A stretch of DNA of 32,438 nt. Source: Flavobacterium sharifuzzamanii. Its GTDB lineage: Bacteria > Bacteroidota > Bacteroidia > Flavobacteriales > Flavobacteriaceae. Each line of letters begins with the position of its first letter. Position 1 is the first letter of the stretch. Below the pieces are notes generated by a model. The model worked only from the letters and a program-made list of their open reading frames with translations. It was not told where the DNA came from and ran no database searches. Position numbers and translations under genes: made by a program. Below are positions 1 through 7,430 of this stretch, in pieces. Where the stretch lies: positions 1 to 32,438 of the forward strand of contig NZ_QJGZ01000027.1 of NCBI RefSeq assembly GCF_003254585.1, in the 5' to 3' direction.

Positions 1-636
1 TGGGCCTATAGCGCCGGAATCTTTTATAATATCTGTTAAATTAATTTCGTTCGTATTTCGCGCTTCGTCTATATATCTTAAGATGTGAATGTTTGAAGTA
101 ACACCGTTTACAGTTTTCGCTGTAATTACATCTTGAACAGTTGTAATTGTTTCATTAACGTCAACTACAGTTCCTGCCTCATTTTTATAAGAAGCAATTT
201 TGTTTCCTATTGTAATAACTGGTGTTACAGTTGTAGTGGTTTCAGCAGCTTTAATAAGATTAATAGCTGTTGAGTTTTTGTTCTCATCAGTATAAGTTAA
301 TGTGTTTTTAATAGGATCATATACTAGAGTGGTTATTGTTTCTTCTCCAGAAACAAGAAGTCTATACCATTTATCAATATACCAATAGTAATACCCAGGA
401 GTAACATCTGAAGTTGTTTCAGTATTAAAAACCAGTAAGCTATCAACATTTTTATTTTTAATTGTTGTAGCATCTGTAGATCCTGTTAAAGGAACTCTAG
501 GAATTAAAATCCCTTTATCTGAAGCAACAACTTCTAGCTGAGCTGATGCATCTGGCTTAAGTGTTCCAATACCTACTTGAGAATAGGCACCGTAACTCGC
601 TAGCACAAAAAGTAAAGGAAGAAATTTATTTTTCAT
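1..636 (-). CDS. Secreted surface protein, 5' part (truncated by window edge)
   Basis: The reading frame is open from an ATG at 634-636 to base 1 (212 codons, no stop), so only the N-terminal part is present. Residues 1-19 form a Sec signal peptide ending before Q20 (ASYGAYSQ). Next comes VGIGTLKPDASAQLEV and DKGILIPRV, a start shared by many long flavobacterial surface proteins. The rest is Thr/Val-rich with segments such as LTYTDENKNSTAINL, the kind of sequence found in repetitive adhesin-like proteins. The function is unknown; a cell-surface or secreted role is inferred from the signal peptide and composition. It is divergent from pth, sharing a 243-bp intergenic region. The missing C-terminus would show whether it carries a type IX secretion sorting domain. 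Confidence 0.8.
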   Translation of the reverse strand, partial: MKNKFLPLLFVLASYGAYSQVGIGTLKPDASAQLEVVASDKGILIPRVPLTGSTDATTIKNKNVDSLLVFNTETTSDVTPGYYYWYIDKWYRLLVSGEETITTLVYDPIKNTLTYTDENKNSTAINLIKAAETTTTVTPVITIGNKIASYKNEAGTVVDVNETITTVQDVITAKTVNGVTSNIHILRYIDEARNTNEINLTDIIKDSGAIGP

Positions 637-867
637 AGCGTATTCTTTTAGTTTTGGGGCATTTAGATGTTTGGTTAGACCCCTTTTGTGAATGCGCAAA
701 TTTCTTTTTATGTCCTCTCGAATTTTGCCTCTACATGTTTTTTTTTTAATAGATTAAGGTTTTTTTGTACTATTAGTATTATTTTTTTTCTGTTTGTTGT
801 TTTGATTTTTCAAATGAATTGTTGGAGAAAATTATGAATGCAAACCACTTAATTTCCTAATTAAGTT

Positions 868-875
868 TATTTTTG
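868..875 (+). promoter_or_regulatory. -7 promoter box for pth
   Basis: TATTTTTG matches the Bacteroidota consensus TAnnTTTG. It ends only 4 bp before the ATG at 880, so transcription would begin at or just inside that codon. This favours either a leaderless start at 880 or use of the second ATG at 940. No convincing -33 TTG was seen at the expected distance. Confidence 0.6.
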
Positions 876-879
876 CACC

Positions 880-1506
880 ATGATAAAATGGATAACAAAA
901 CTGTTTACATCAAGACCACAAGAAGAGAACATAAATAATATGAAAAAATATTTAATAGTAGGTTTGGGTAATATTGGCGCCGAATATGTAAATACAAGAC
1001 ATAATATCGGATTTAAAGTCCTTGATTTTTTAGCCAAAAAAGAAAGTCTTTCTTTCGAAACGGTAAAATTAGGATCGCTTGCTGAATATAAATTTAAAGG
1101 AAGAACTTTTTTTCTTTTAAAACCAAACACTTATATGAATCTAAGTGGAAAAGCAGTAAAATACTGGATGGACAAAGAAAACATTCCGTTAGAAAATATT
1201 TTGGTAATTACAGACGATTTAAATCTTTCTTTCGGAACAATCCGAATCAAACCAAAAGGAAGTGACGGAGGTCACAACGGACTTAAAAACATAAATCTAG
1301 TTCTAAATACACAAAATTACACACGCTACAGATTTGGTATCAGCGACCAATTTAAAAAGGGACAGCAGGTAGATTATGTTTTGGGAGAATGGACTCCTGA
1401 AGAAGAAGCAAAACTTCCAGAACGCTTGGAAACTTCAGTAGAAATTATAAAAACTTTTGGAGCAGCTGGTTTAGAAAACACCATGACAACATTTAATGGA
1501 AAATAA
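880..1506 (+). CDS. pth: Peptidyl-tRNA hydrolase
   Basis: Pth cleaves peptidyl-tRNA that drops off ribosomes, releasing tRNA for reuse in the cytoplasm. The family core starts at residue 21 with KKYLIVGLGNIG and contains NTRHNIGF (catalytic His about residue 41), the acidic site in VITDDLNLSFG (residues 109-119) and SDGGHNGLKN. From that inner Met the length is 188 residues, normal for Pth. The first 20 residues (IKWITKLFTSRPQEENINN after the Met) are an extra stretch in front of the core. Because the promoter box lies immediately upstream of 880, the inner ATG at 940 is a serious alternative start that would leave a normal 5' leader of about 55 nt. The gene stands alone; sodA follows after 139 bp. 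Confidence 0.95.
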   Translation: MIKWITKLFTSRPQEENINNMKKYLIVGLGNIGAEYVNTRHNIGFKVLDFLAKKESLSFETVKLGSLAEYKFKGRTFFLLKPNTYMNLSGKAVKYWMDKENIPLENILVITDDLNLSFGTIRIKPKGSDGGHNGLKNINLVLNTQNYTRYRFGISDQFKKGQQVDYVLGEWTPEEEAKLPERLETSVEIIKTFGAAGLENTMTTFNGK

Positions 1507-1586
1507 AGATTTTCAGGTGTTTATGTCGTAAAAATGTAAATTATCAATGAATTTAATTCAATTATAACGAAATAGTATTTTCAATT

Positions 1587-1616
1587 CCAAAGTTAAATGT
1601 CTAAATTTGGAATAAA
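1587..1616. repeat. ATTCCAAA-type inverted repeat
   Basis: ATTCCAAA and TTTGGAAT flank a short AT-rich centre upstream of sodA. Similar ATTCCAA/TTGGAAT words occur at about 7235-7272, 7383-7418 and 9455-9513, so this belongs to a dispersed intergenic repeat. The right arm overlaps a TAAATTTG -7-like box at 1602-1609 that could serve sodA. Confidence 0.5.
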
Positions 1617-1645
1617 TTATTATAAACCATAAAAATCATTTTACC

Positions 1646-2257
1646 ATGGCTTTTGAATTACCACAATTACCTTATGCATACGATGCATTAGAACCACATA
1701 TTGATGCACGTACAATGGAAATCCATCATACAAAGCACCACAATGCTTATACTACAAATCTTAATGCAGCTATCACTGGAACAGATTTAGAAGGAAAAAC
1801 TATCGAAAATATCTTAATTAACTTAGATAAATCTAACGCAGCAGTTCGTAACAATGGTGGAGGTTTCTACAACCACAATTTATTCTGGACAGTAATGTCT
1901 CCAAATGGAGGCGGGTTGCCAACAGGAGATTTATTGGCTGCTATCGAATCTTCTTTTGGAAGTTTTGAGGAGTTTAAAGCAAAATTTGCTAAAGCAGGAG
2001 CAACTCAATTTGGTTCTGGATGGGCTTGGTTAACAGTTCAAAAAGGAGGGAAATTAGAAGTTGTAGGTACTCCAAATCAAGATAACCCATTAATGCCAGA
2101 AGTTGCTGGTCACGGTGGAACTCCAATCTTAGGGATGGATGTTTGGGAGCACGCTTACTACTTAAACTACCAAAACAGAAGACCAGATTATATTGAAGCT
2201 TTCTTCAGTGTAATTAACTGGACAGAAGTAGCTAGAAGATTTGCTTTAGACAAATAA
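1646..2257 (+). CDS. sodA: Superoxide dismutase, Fe/Mn family
   Basis: This enzyme converts superoxide to hydrogen peroxide and oxygen in the cytoplasm. Its 203 residues are the usual size. Metal ligands are visible at H27 (MEIHHTKHH), H77 (FYNHNLFW), D165 and H169 (MDVWEHAYY). Q145 within TPNQDNPL sits where Mn-type enzymes carry their active-site glutamine, so Mn or cambialistic use is more likely than strict Fe use. That metal call is inference from one position. Residues 74-75 are FY where many Mn enzymes have HA. A TAAATTTG box at 1602-1609 is a plausible promoter, and a strong terminator at 2281-2312 ends the unit. It is monocistronic. Confidence 0.95.
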   Translation: MAFELPQLPYAYDALEPHIDARTMEIHHTKHHNAYTTNLNAAITGTDLEGKTIENILINLDKSNAAVRNNGGGFYNHNLFWTVMSPNGGGLPTGDLLAAIESSFGSFEEFKAKFAKAGATQFGSGWAWLTVQKGGKLEVVGTPNQDNPLMPEVAGHGGTPILGMDVWEHAYYLNYQNRRPDYIEAFFSVINWTEVARRFALDK

Positions 2258-2280
2258 GAAAATAGAGCATAGAATATAGA

Positions 2281-2312
2281 AAAAAGACGAGCCATAGGTT
2301 CGTCTTTTTTTT
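2281..2312 (+). terminator. Rho-independent terminator of sodA
   Basis: The arms AAAAAGACGAGCC and GGTTCGTCTTTTT pair around an ATA loop (one G-T wobble) and are followed by further Ts. It lies 23 bp after the sodA stop. Confidence 0.85.
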
Positions 2313-2378
2313 ATGCTCAATTTTTAAAAGTCTTTATTCTGTACTCTATTTTCTTTTCTCTGAAAAAAAAAGCAAAAT

Positions 2379-2449
2379 AAAAAAGGTGGAAGAACTTCCA
2401 CCTTTTTTGCCCCAAATCTACCATAAACTTAACCTACTAATGTTATGGT
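2379..2449 (-). ncRNA. Small RNA, array copy 1
   Basis: Predicted transcript of about 71 nt on the minus strand. It would start at ACCATAAC (2449), four bases downstream of a -7-like box TACCTTTA (2454-2461); TTTC lies 20 bp further upstream (2482-2485) at the -33 position. The 5' hairpin pairs ACCATAA with TTATGGT around a 16-nt loop containing ATTAGTAGGTTAAG. A single-stranded linker AGATTTGGGGC follows, then the terminator hairpin GGTGGAA/TTCCACC with an A-tract and a U6 tail (2379-2384). No open reading frame of note. The target is unknown. Confidence 0.7.
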
Positions 2450-2563
2450 CCTGTAAAGGTATGGCAGATATTTTTTTGATGGAAACTTATCAGATAAAAA
2501 GCAACTATATCCGATTAAAAGCTTGTATGGCCTGTTTTAAAATATTTCTAGATTTATTTCAGT

Positions 2564-2633
2564 AAAAAAGGTGGAAGAACTTCCACCTTTTTTGCCCCAA
2601 ATCTACCATAAACTAACCTACTAATGTTATGGT
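2564..2633 (-). ncRNA. Small RNA, array copy 2
   Basis: Same architecture as copy 1 in about 70 nt: -7-like box TACATTTA (2638-2645), TTTC at 2666-2669 with a 20-bp spacer, predicted start at 2633, 5' stem ACCATAA/TTATGGT, the loop with ATTAGTAGGTTAG (one T shorter), linker AGATTTGGGGC, terminator GGTGGAA/TTCCACC and U6. Only the loop deletion separates its core from copy 1. Confidence 0.7.
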
Positions 2634-2745
2634 TCAGTAAATGTATGGCGGTTATTTTTATATTGGAAAAATTTTAGATAAAAAGCAATTATACTCGACA
2701 AAAAGCGGGTAAGTGGTTGTTTTTTAGATGTTTGTAGGTTGAAAT

Positions 2746-2815
2746 AAAAAAGGCGGAAGAAAATCCGCCTTTTTTGCCCCAAATCTACCATATACTAACC
2801 TACTAATGTTATGGT
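2746..2815 (-). ncRNA. Small RNA, array copy 3 (with compensatory change)
   Basis: Same layout: -7-like box TACATTTA (2820-2827), start near 2815, 5' stem, loop, linker AGATTTGGGGC, terminator. Here the terminator stem is GGCGGA/TCCGCC instead of GGTGGA/TCCACC: a T-A pair became C-G on both sides. That covariation supports a selected RNA hairpin. One base pair of the 5' stem is lost (GTATATGG instead of GTTTATGG). The -33 position reads TTTA or TTTT, the weakest of the four. Confidence 0.7.
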
Positions 2816-2928
2816 ATAGTAAATGTATGGCAGTTATTTTTGAGAGTAAAAAATTTTAGATGAAAGGTAAGTAAATCCGATGAAGAGGTATAATCGGCTG
2901 TTTATAAATGGGTTGAATTTATTCCAAT

Positions 2929-2999
2929 AAAAAAGGTGGAATTGCTTCCACCCTTTTTGCCCCAAATCTACCATAAACTTAACCTACTAATGTTATGGT
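2929..2999 (-). ncRNA. Small RNA, array copy 4 (best promoter)
   Basis: This copy lies just downstream of the PurF-like gene on the same strand. It has the best promoter: -33 TTTG (3032-3035), a 20-bp spacer, and -7 TACTTTTG (3004-3011), a full match to TAnnTTTG, with the start predicted at 2999. The 5' stem and loop equal copy 1. The terminator is GGTGGAA/TTCCACC with a changed TTGC/GCAA loop. The loop differs while the stem is kept, again pointing to structure. Confidence 0.75.
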
Positions 3000-3099
3000 A
3001 TTTCAAAAGTATCATAGCTTTTCAATTTCACCAAAGAAATAGGATGAACGGCAAAAAAAACCGATGAAATGCACTATTTAACCTTTTATTAGTATTTTA

Positions 3100-4998
3100 T
3101 TAATACGCTCGAGCGTCTTTTCCTTCATAAAAATTCATGAAAGCACGATTTACAACTCTGTTTCCACCTGGAGTTGGGTAATCTCCTGTGAAATACCAGT
3201 CGCCTAAATTTTTAGGACATGCTTTGTGTAAATCGTCTACTTTTTGGAAGATGATTTTTACTTCTGCATTGATTTCTGGTGAGCTTAACATTTCTGCAAT
3301 TTTATCTGAAATCTCTTCATCTGTAAATTGATCGTATATTGCTGTAACATAGTTAACAACGTCTTTGTCTGCGAAATTTTCTTGAGCTTTGCATTTTGCA
3401 TAAACTTCATCTACAATATGGTAAAGGTTTCTTTCTTTTAATAAAGCAAGTGCAGCTCTAAAAGCAACTAAACCTTCTAATTTAGCCATATCGATTCCGT
3501 AACAGTCTGGATAACGAATTTGTGGTGCAGATGAAACAATTACAATACGTTTTGGTTTTAAACGATCCATCATTTTAATGATGCTCATTTTCAATGTAGT
3601 ACCACGAACAATACTGTCGTCGATAATAACCAAATTATCTTCTGGTTTAATTACGCCATAAGTTACATCGTAAACGTGAGCCACTAAATCGTCACGGCTG
3701 CTGTCTTCTGTAATAAAGGTTCTAAGTTTAGCATCTTTAATGGCAACTTTCTCTGTACGTATTTTTACAGCTAAAAGTTCCTGAAGTGTTTCAGCGGTTA
3801 ACGTATTTCTATTTTCTAGAATATAATTATTTTTTCTCTGATTTAAGAAATCCTGGGCTGCTTCAACTAAACCATAAAAAGAAGTTTCTGCTGTATTAGG
3901 AATATAAGAGAAAACAGTGTTGTCTGTATCGCTATCAATTGCTTTAAGAACAGCAGGTAAAATTAGTTTTCCTAAATCTTTACGTTCTTGGTAAATTTCG
4001 GCGTCACTTCCTCTTGAGAAATAAATTCTTTCGAACGAACAAGCTTTTTTGATTGTTGGTTCCAAGATTTGATTCATAGAAACATTTCCATTTTTCTTGA
4101 TGATTAAAGCGTGACCTGGATCGATTTCTTGAACGCTTTCAAAAGGAACGTTGAATACAGTTTGAATAACCGGTCTTTCAGAAGCTACAACCACAACTTC
4201 GTCGTCTTGATAAAAGTAAGCTGGACGAATTCCTGCAGGATCTCTAAAAACAAAAGCATCGCCATGACCTAACAAACCAGCCATTGCGTAACCTCCGTCT
4301 AAGTTTTTTGCCGAACGAGCTAATATTTTAGCAATATCTAAACGTTCTGCAATTACTGGAGAAGCTTCTCTTTTTGAATATCCTTCAGCTTTGCAGTCTT
4401 GGTATAATTGCATTACTTCTTTGTCTAAGAAGTGGCCAATTTTTTCCATTACTGTAACAGTATCAGCCATTTCTTTTGGATGCTGCCCTAATTCAACCAG
4501 ATTTTCGAAAAGTTCTTTAACATTAGTCATGTTGAAGTTTCCTGCCAAAATCAAGTTACGGTGCATCCAGTTACTTTGACGTAAAAATGGGTGAACACTT
4601 TCGATGCTGTTTTTTCCAAAAGTTCCGTAACGAACGTGGCCTAAAAACAATTCTCCAACATAAGGAATATTTGCTTTTAGCTCTTTCATGTCATCTCCAA
4701 GTTCTGGATGAGCTTTTAGTTCTTCACTAACTCGCTCATTGATTTGTTTGAAAACATCTTGTATTGGCTGTGAATGATTTGAACGAACTCGGCTGATATA
4801 GCGCTGTCCAGGTTCAACATCAAATTTAATGCTTGCAAAACCAGCGCCGTCTTGTCCGCGGTTGTGCTGTTTTTCCATCATTAAATACATCTTCTGAATT
4901 CCGTAGAAAGCAGTGCCGTATTTTTCTTTATAATATTCAAGCGGTTTTAGTAGTCTAACTAAGGCTATACCACATTCGTGTTTTAAAGCGTCGCTCAT
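3100..4998 (-). CDS. PurF-like amidophosphoribosyltransferase, long form
   Basis: PurF enzymes transfer ammonia from glutamine to PRPP, the first step of purine synthesis. An N-terminal class II glutamine amidotransferase domain is visible: Cys9 after an 8-residue leader (KHECGIALVRL), HNRGQDGAG (45-53) and HVRYGT (121-126). The C-terminal phosphoribosyltransferase half has the PRPP loop VIIDDSIVRGTT (457-468). At 632 residues it is well above the roughly 470-500 of ordinary PurF; the extra length includes about 120 residues after the PRPP loop ending in GGNRVVNRAF. Similar long paralogues occur in other Bacteroidota, often besides an ordinary purF (family knowledge, not visible here). It lies downstream of the PfkB gene but behind a terminator, so it probably has its own start. 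Whether it makes phosphoribosylamine is not proven by sequence. Confidence 0.85.
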   Translation of the reverse strand: MSDALKHECGIALVRLLKPLEYYKEKYGTAFYGIQKMYLMMEKQHNRGQDGAGFASIKFDVEPGQRYISRVRSNHSQPIQDVFKQINERVSEELKAHPELGDDMKELKANIPYVGELFLGHVRYGTFGKNSIESVHPFLRQSNWMHRNLILAGNFNMTNVKELFENLVELGQHPKEMADTVTVMEKIGHFLDKEVMQLYQDCKAEGYSKREASPVIAERLDIAKILARSAKNLDGGYAMAGLLGHGDAFVFRDPAGIRPAYFYQDDEVVVVASERPVIQTVFNVPFESVQEIDPGHALIIKKNGNVSMNQILEPTIKKACSFERIYFSRGSDAEIYQERKDLGKLILPAVLKAIDSDTDNTVFSYIPNTAETSFYGLVEAAQDFLNQRKNNYILENRNTLTAETLQELLAVKIRTEKVAIKDAKLRTFITEDSSRDDLVAHVYDVTYGVIKPEDNLVIIDDSIVRGTTLKMSIIKMMDRLKPKRIVIVSSAPQIRYPDCYGIDMAKLEGLVAFRAALALLKERNLYHIVDEVYAKCKAQENFADKDVVNYVTAIYDQFTDEEISDKIAEMLSSPEINAEVKIIFQKVDDLHKACPKNLGDWYFTGDYPTPGGNRVVNRAFMNFYEGKDARAY

Positions 4999-5047
4999 TG
5001 TTTTTTGTTATTTGTGTGTTGTTGTAAGTTGTGTGTATTAACGTAAT

Positions 5048-5072
5048 AAAAAAGCCCCGTTTTATCGAGGCT
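5048..5072 (-). terminator. Terminator between the PfkB gene and the PurF-like gene
   Basis: On the minus strand GCCTCG pairs with CGGGGC (one T-G wobble) around ATAAAA and is followed by TTTTTT. It lies 9 bp after the PfkB stop and 50 bp before the next transcribed part, so it either separates the two genes or attenuates read-through. Confidence 0.75.
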
Positions 5073-5080
5073 CTTAGGCA

Positions 5081-6004
5081 TTATATTTCTATGTCAAACT
5101 GAGTTAACGACTTAAATTGCTGTAATCGAATCGCTACTTCGGCTTTGCTTAATGATTCCATCCTTTCAGTTCCAAATTTCTCTACGCAGAACGAAGCTAA
5201 ATTTGAACCATAAATAATTGCATTCTTCAGGTTGTTGAATGAAATGTTTTCGCTTTGCGCAATAAATCCAGAGAAACCACCTGCAAAAGTGTCTCCTGCT
5301 CCTGTTGGATCAAAAACATCTTCTAATGGTAAAGCTGGTGCAAAGAATACTTCTCTGTTGTGGAATAAAAGTGCTCCGTGTTCTCCTTTTTTGATCACCA
5401 CATATTTTGGTCCCATGTCTTGGATTTTAGAAGCTGCTTTTACTAATGAATATTCGCCAGAAAGCTGTCTAGCTTCTTCGTCATTGATTGTAATAACATC
5501 TACACGTTTAATAACGTCTAGTAATTCTGGAAGAGCGCAGTCCATCCAAAAGTTCATAGTGTCTAAAACTACTAATTTTGGTTTTTTCTCCATTTGATCT
5601 AAAACACTGCTCTGTACCAATGGATGTAAGTTTCCTAACATCACAACATCAGCATCTTTGTAGTTTTGAGGAACTTTTGGCTGAAAATCAGCTAAAACGT
5701 TCAGCTCAGTTACAAGAGTATCTCTAGAATTTAAATCGTTGTGGTATAAACCGCTCCAGAAAAAAGTCTTTCCTCCTTTTACAATTTCGATACCAGAGAT
5801 ATCAATATTTTTTGAAGTTAAAAGATCTAAATGTTCTTGAGGGAAATCGTCGCCAACTACAGAAACAATGGCCGATTGCAAGTTAAAAAATGACGCTGAT
5901 AATCCGATGTAGGTTGCAGCACCACCTAATATTTTATCTGTTTTTCCGAAAGGAGTTTCAATCGCGTCGAAAGCAACTGTTCCAACAATCAATAGTTTAT
6001 TCAT
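5081..6004 (-). CDS. PfkB-family sugar/nucleoside kinase
   Basis: This is a ribokinase-fold kinase that transfers the ATP gamma-phosphate to a sugar or nucleoside hydroxyl. Length 307 residues, normal for the family. An N-terminal glycine-rich region (GTVAFDAIETPFG, then GGAATYIG) and the C-terminal signature DPTGAGDTFAGGF with the catalytic Asp and anion hole are both present. The substrate cannot be read from sequence. It is first of a minus-strand pair with the PurF-like gene, which suggests a link to phosphoribosyl or nucleoside metabolism (inference). A promoter with TATCTTTG lies upstream at 6028-6035. Confidence 0.85.
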   Translation of the reverse strand: MNKLLIVGTVAFDAIETPFGKTDKILGGAATYIGLSASFFNLQSAIVSVVGDDFPQEHLDLLTSKNIDISGIEIVKGGKTFFWSGLYHNDLNSRDTLVTELNVLADFQPKVPQNYKDADVVMLGNLHPLVQSSVLDQMEKKPKLVVLDTMNFWMDCALPELLDVIKRVDVITINDEEARQLSGEYSLVKAASKIQDMGPKYVVIKKGEHGALLFHNREVFFAPALPLEDVFDPTGAGDTFAGGFSGFIAQSENISFNNLKNAIIYGSNLASFCVEKFGTERMESLSKAEVAIRLQQFKSLTQFDIEI

Positions 6005-6027
6005 TTTATGAATTTCGAATTAGGGTG

Positions 6028-6058
6028 CAAAGATACTTCATAAGTTACAATCTTGCAA
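6028..6058 (-). promoter_or_regulatory. Promoter of the PfkB gene
   Basis: On the minus strand TTG (6056-6058) is followed after 20 bp by TATCTTTG (6028-6035), matching the Bacteroidota -33/-7 consensus. The start codon is 24 bp further down. Confidence 0.75.
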
Positions 6059-6210
6059 CGGTTTAGGTTCTCAAAATTTTCTTAAAAAAACGACTATGAT
6101 TTCGGATTAAAACTATTGTAAATGAATGGGTTAAAATTGATTTTTAGTTGTGTTTATAATAGGTTTTTTGAATTTAAGATGCAACTTTTTTGAAAATAAT
6201 TGCGAATATT

Positions 6211-6615
6211 TTACAGCTCGTACTTTTTATCAAAATAATTTTTTAAAATTCCAACCTGAACTAAAATCATAATTGGAACAATTAAAATGGCATACAGGAT
6301 ATTTTTAGAAAAATGAATTCCTGAAAATGCTGTTGACATTCTATCAGAATAGAATTTCCCGACTTCGTCAATTTTGAAATCAGTTTCTGAAACTGAGAAT
6401 AGAGAAACATAAATCACTAATGCTGCCACAGCCAATCCGATCGAAATCCAGATTGGTTTAGAAATTAATGGTTTGTATGTTTTCAGTTTTTTCTCTTCTA
6501 AAAGATGAACTTCAGCCATTATTTTAGAAGTGAAATCTATTGATGGTGATTGCAGTTTTTCATCAGCCATCATTTTCTCAATAAGTTCCTCTATATTTTT
6601 ATCGCTCTCTATCAT
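6211..6615 (-). CDS. Membrane protein, probable anti-sigma partner
   Basis: This 134-residue protein has a cytoplasmic N-terminal part (about 1-52) with IEELIEKMMADEKLQSPS, a membrane helix at about 55-74, an outside segment, and a second helix at about 104-124. Its start overlaps the end of the sigma-factor gene by 17 bp, so the two are translated together. Position, size and topology are those of ECF anti-sigma factors or regulators in flavobacteria, but no zinc-binding HxxxCxxC motif is seen. The assignment as anti-sigma therefore rests on context. Confidence 0.65.
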   Translation of the reverse strand: MIESDKNIEELIEKMMADEKLQSPSIDFTSKIMAEVHLLEEKKLKTYKPLISKPIWISIGLAVAALVIYVSLFSVSETDFKIDEVGKFYSDRMSTAFSGIHFSKNILYAILIVPIMILVQVGILKNYFDKKYEL

Positions 6616-7186
6616 AACATTCTATTGTTTCTGGTTCTAACTGCTGTCTCAAAATTACGGCTAATTTCTGTCGGCTCCTAAACAATTTTACCTTTGCGTT
6701 ATTGGCCGAAATATTCATGATTTTTCCAATTTCTTCTAAATTTTGGTCATCAAAATAAAATAAAGTTAAAAGGAAATTTTCGTCACTTGGTAATAAATTT
6801 AAACATTTCTGAATGGTGTGCTTTCGTTCTTTTTCTTCTAGTGCGCTCAATGCATTGTCCATGGTTTTTATTAAATGAGAAGAAAAATCGTCTATAGAAA
6901 TATTCAAATCGTCTTTTTTATTTTTCTTTAAACGGTCTAGGCAAGTATTGTAGGCGATTTTATAAATCCAGGTCGAAAATTTAGATTCACCTTTAAATTT
7001 TGTTAGAGAACTATAGATCTTAATAAAAGTATCTTGCGCAACTTCTTCTGCCTCTTCTCGATTTTTAACCATCTTTAGAGCCAAAGTAAAAATCATATCC
7101 TTATAACGATCTACAAGAACGGCAAATGCATTGGTCTCGCCCTTCAAGATTTTATCGATATAATGTTGATCATGTATTGTGCTCAT
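6599..7186 (-). CDS. ECF-type RNA polymerase sigma factor
   Basis: This is a group IV sigma factor that directs RNA polymerase to a dedicated set of promoters. Region 2 covers about residues 8-85 (FAVLVDRYKDMIFTLALKM, EEAEEVAQDTFIKIY, KFSTWIYKIAYN) and region 4 about 130-180 (LPSDENFLLTLFYFDD, LEEIGKIMNISANNAKVKL). The frame stays open upstream to an ATG at 7348, but residues before MSTIHDQ have no family character and run through promoter and repeat DNA, so the start at 7186 (195 residues) is chosen. A GTAACC-N16-CGTC promoter lies just upstream. The same promoter drives the divergent gene at 7495, suggesting autoregulation and a local regulon. Confidence 0.9.
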   Translation of the reverse strand: MSTIHDQHYIDKILKGETNAFAVLVDRYKDMIFTLALKMVKNREEAEEVAQDTFIKIYSSLTKFKGESKFSTWIYKIAYNTCLDRLKKNKKDDLNISIDDFSSHLIKTMDNALSALEEKERKHTIQKCLNLLPSDENFLLTLFYFDDQNLEEIGKIMNISANNAKVKLFRSRQKLAVILRQQLEPETIECYDRER

Positions 7187-7195
7187 ATTATATAG

Positions 7196-7221
7196 GACGA
7201 CGGTTTGTTTATTTAGGTTAC
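7196..7221 (-). promoter_or_regulatory. ECF-type promoter of the sigma-factor gene
   Basis: On the minus strand GTAACC (7216-7221) and CGTC (7196-7199) are separated by exactly 16 bp, the classic -35/-10 arrangement of many ECF sigma promoters. The expected start lies only a few bases before the ATG at 7186, so the leader would be very short. The same pair with the same spacing occurs at 7431-7456 facing the other way. Confidence 0.75.
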
Positions 7222-7321
7222 AAGAAATTTGAAAATAAATTCCAAAAAGCAAATCCCAAATTCCAATCCAATAACTATCAGAGTTAAAATTCAAATTATA
7301 CTTATTATATAATAGTATAAG

Positions 7322-7350
7322 CTTTGTCAAAGTTTGGAACTTTGACAAAG
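7322..7350. repeat. Perfect inverted repeat CTTTGTCAAAGTT
   Basis: Two 13-bp arms, CTTTGTCAAAGTT and AACTTTGACAAAG, surround a TGG centre. There is no T-tract, so it is not an obvious terminator. From memory this palindrome recurs in flavobacterial genomes as a dispersed REP-like sequence; a genome count is needed to confirm. Confidence 0.7.
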
Positions 7351-7430
7351 TTTCTTTGAATCAAAATTAATTGATAATCAGTTGGTTTTGGAATTTGGAA
7401 TTTAAAATTTGAAATTTTTCACCAAAAGTT

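Larger units (their letters stand above)
2362..3036. repeat. Tandem array of four ~183-bp units carrying small RNA genes
   Basis: The hairpin core recurs at 2385, 2570, 2752 and 2935, so the period is 182-185 bp. Inside each unit about 90 bp (terminator hairpin, linker, stem-loop, promoter) are nearly identical, while the remaining 90 bp have drifted, keeping only traces such as TTTTAGATAAAAAGC. This pattern of conserved core and decaying spacer indicates old tandem duplication with selection on the core. It fills the whole gap between sodA and the PurF-like gene. Confidence 0.9.

Noticed and set aside
2362..3036. Reading the array as CRISPR or as simple sodA terminators
   Set aside because: The period (about 183 bp) is far too long for CRISPR, and sodA already has its own terminator at 2281-2312. 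The promoters and start positions fit minus-strand RNA genes instead.
7187..7348. N-terminal extension of the sigma factor to an ATG at 7348
   Set aside because: The extra 54 residues show no family similarity and cover the ECF promoter and palindromic repeat, so the start at 7186 is preferred.
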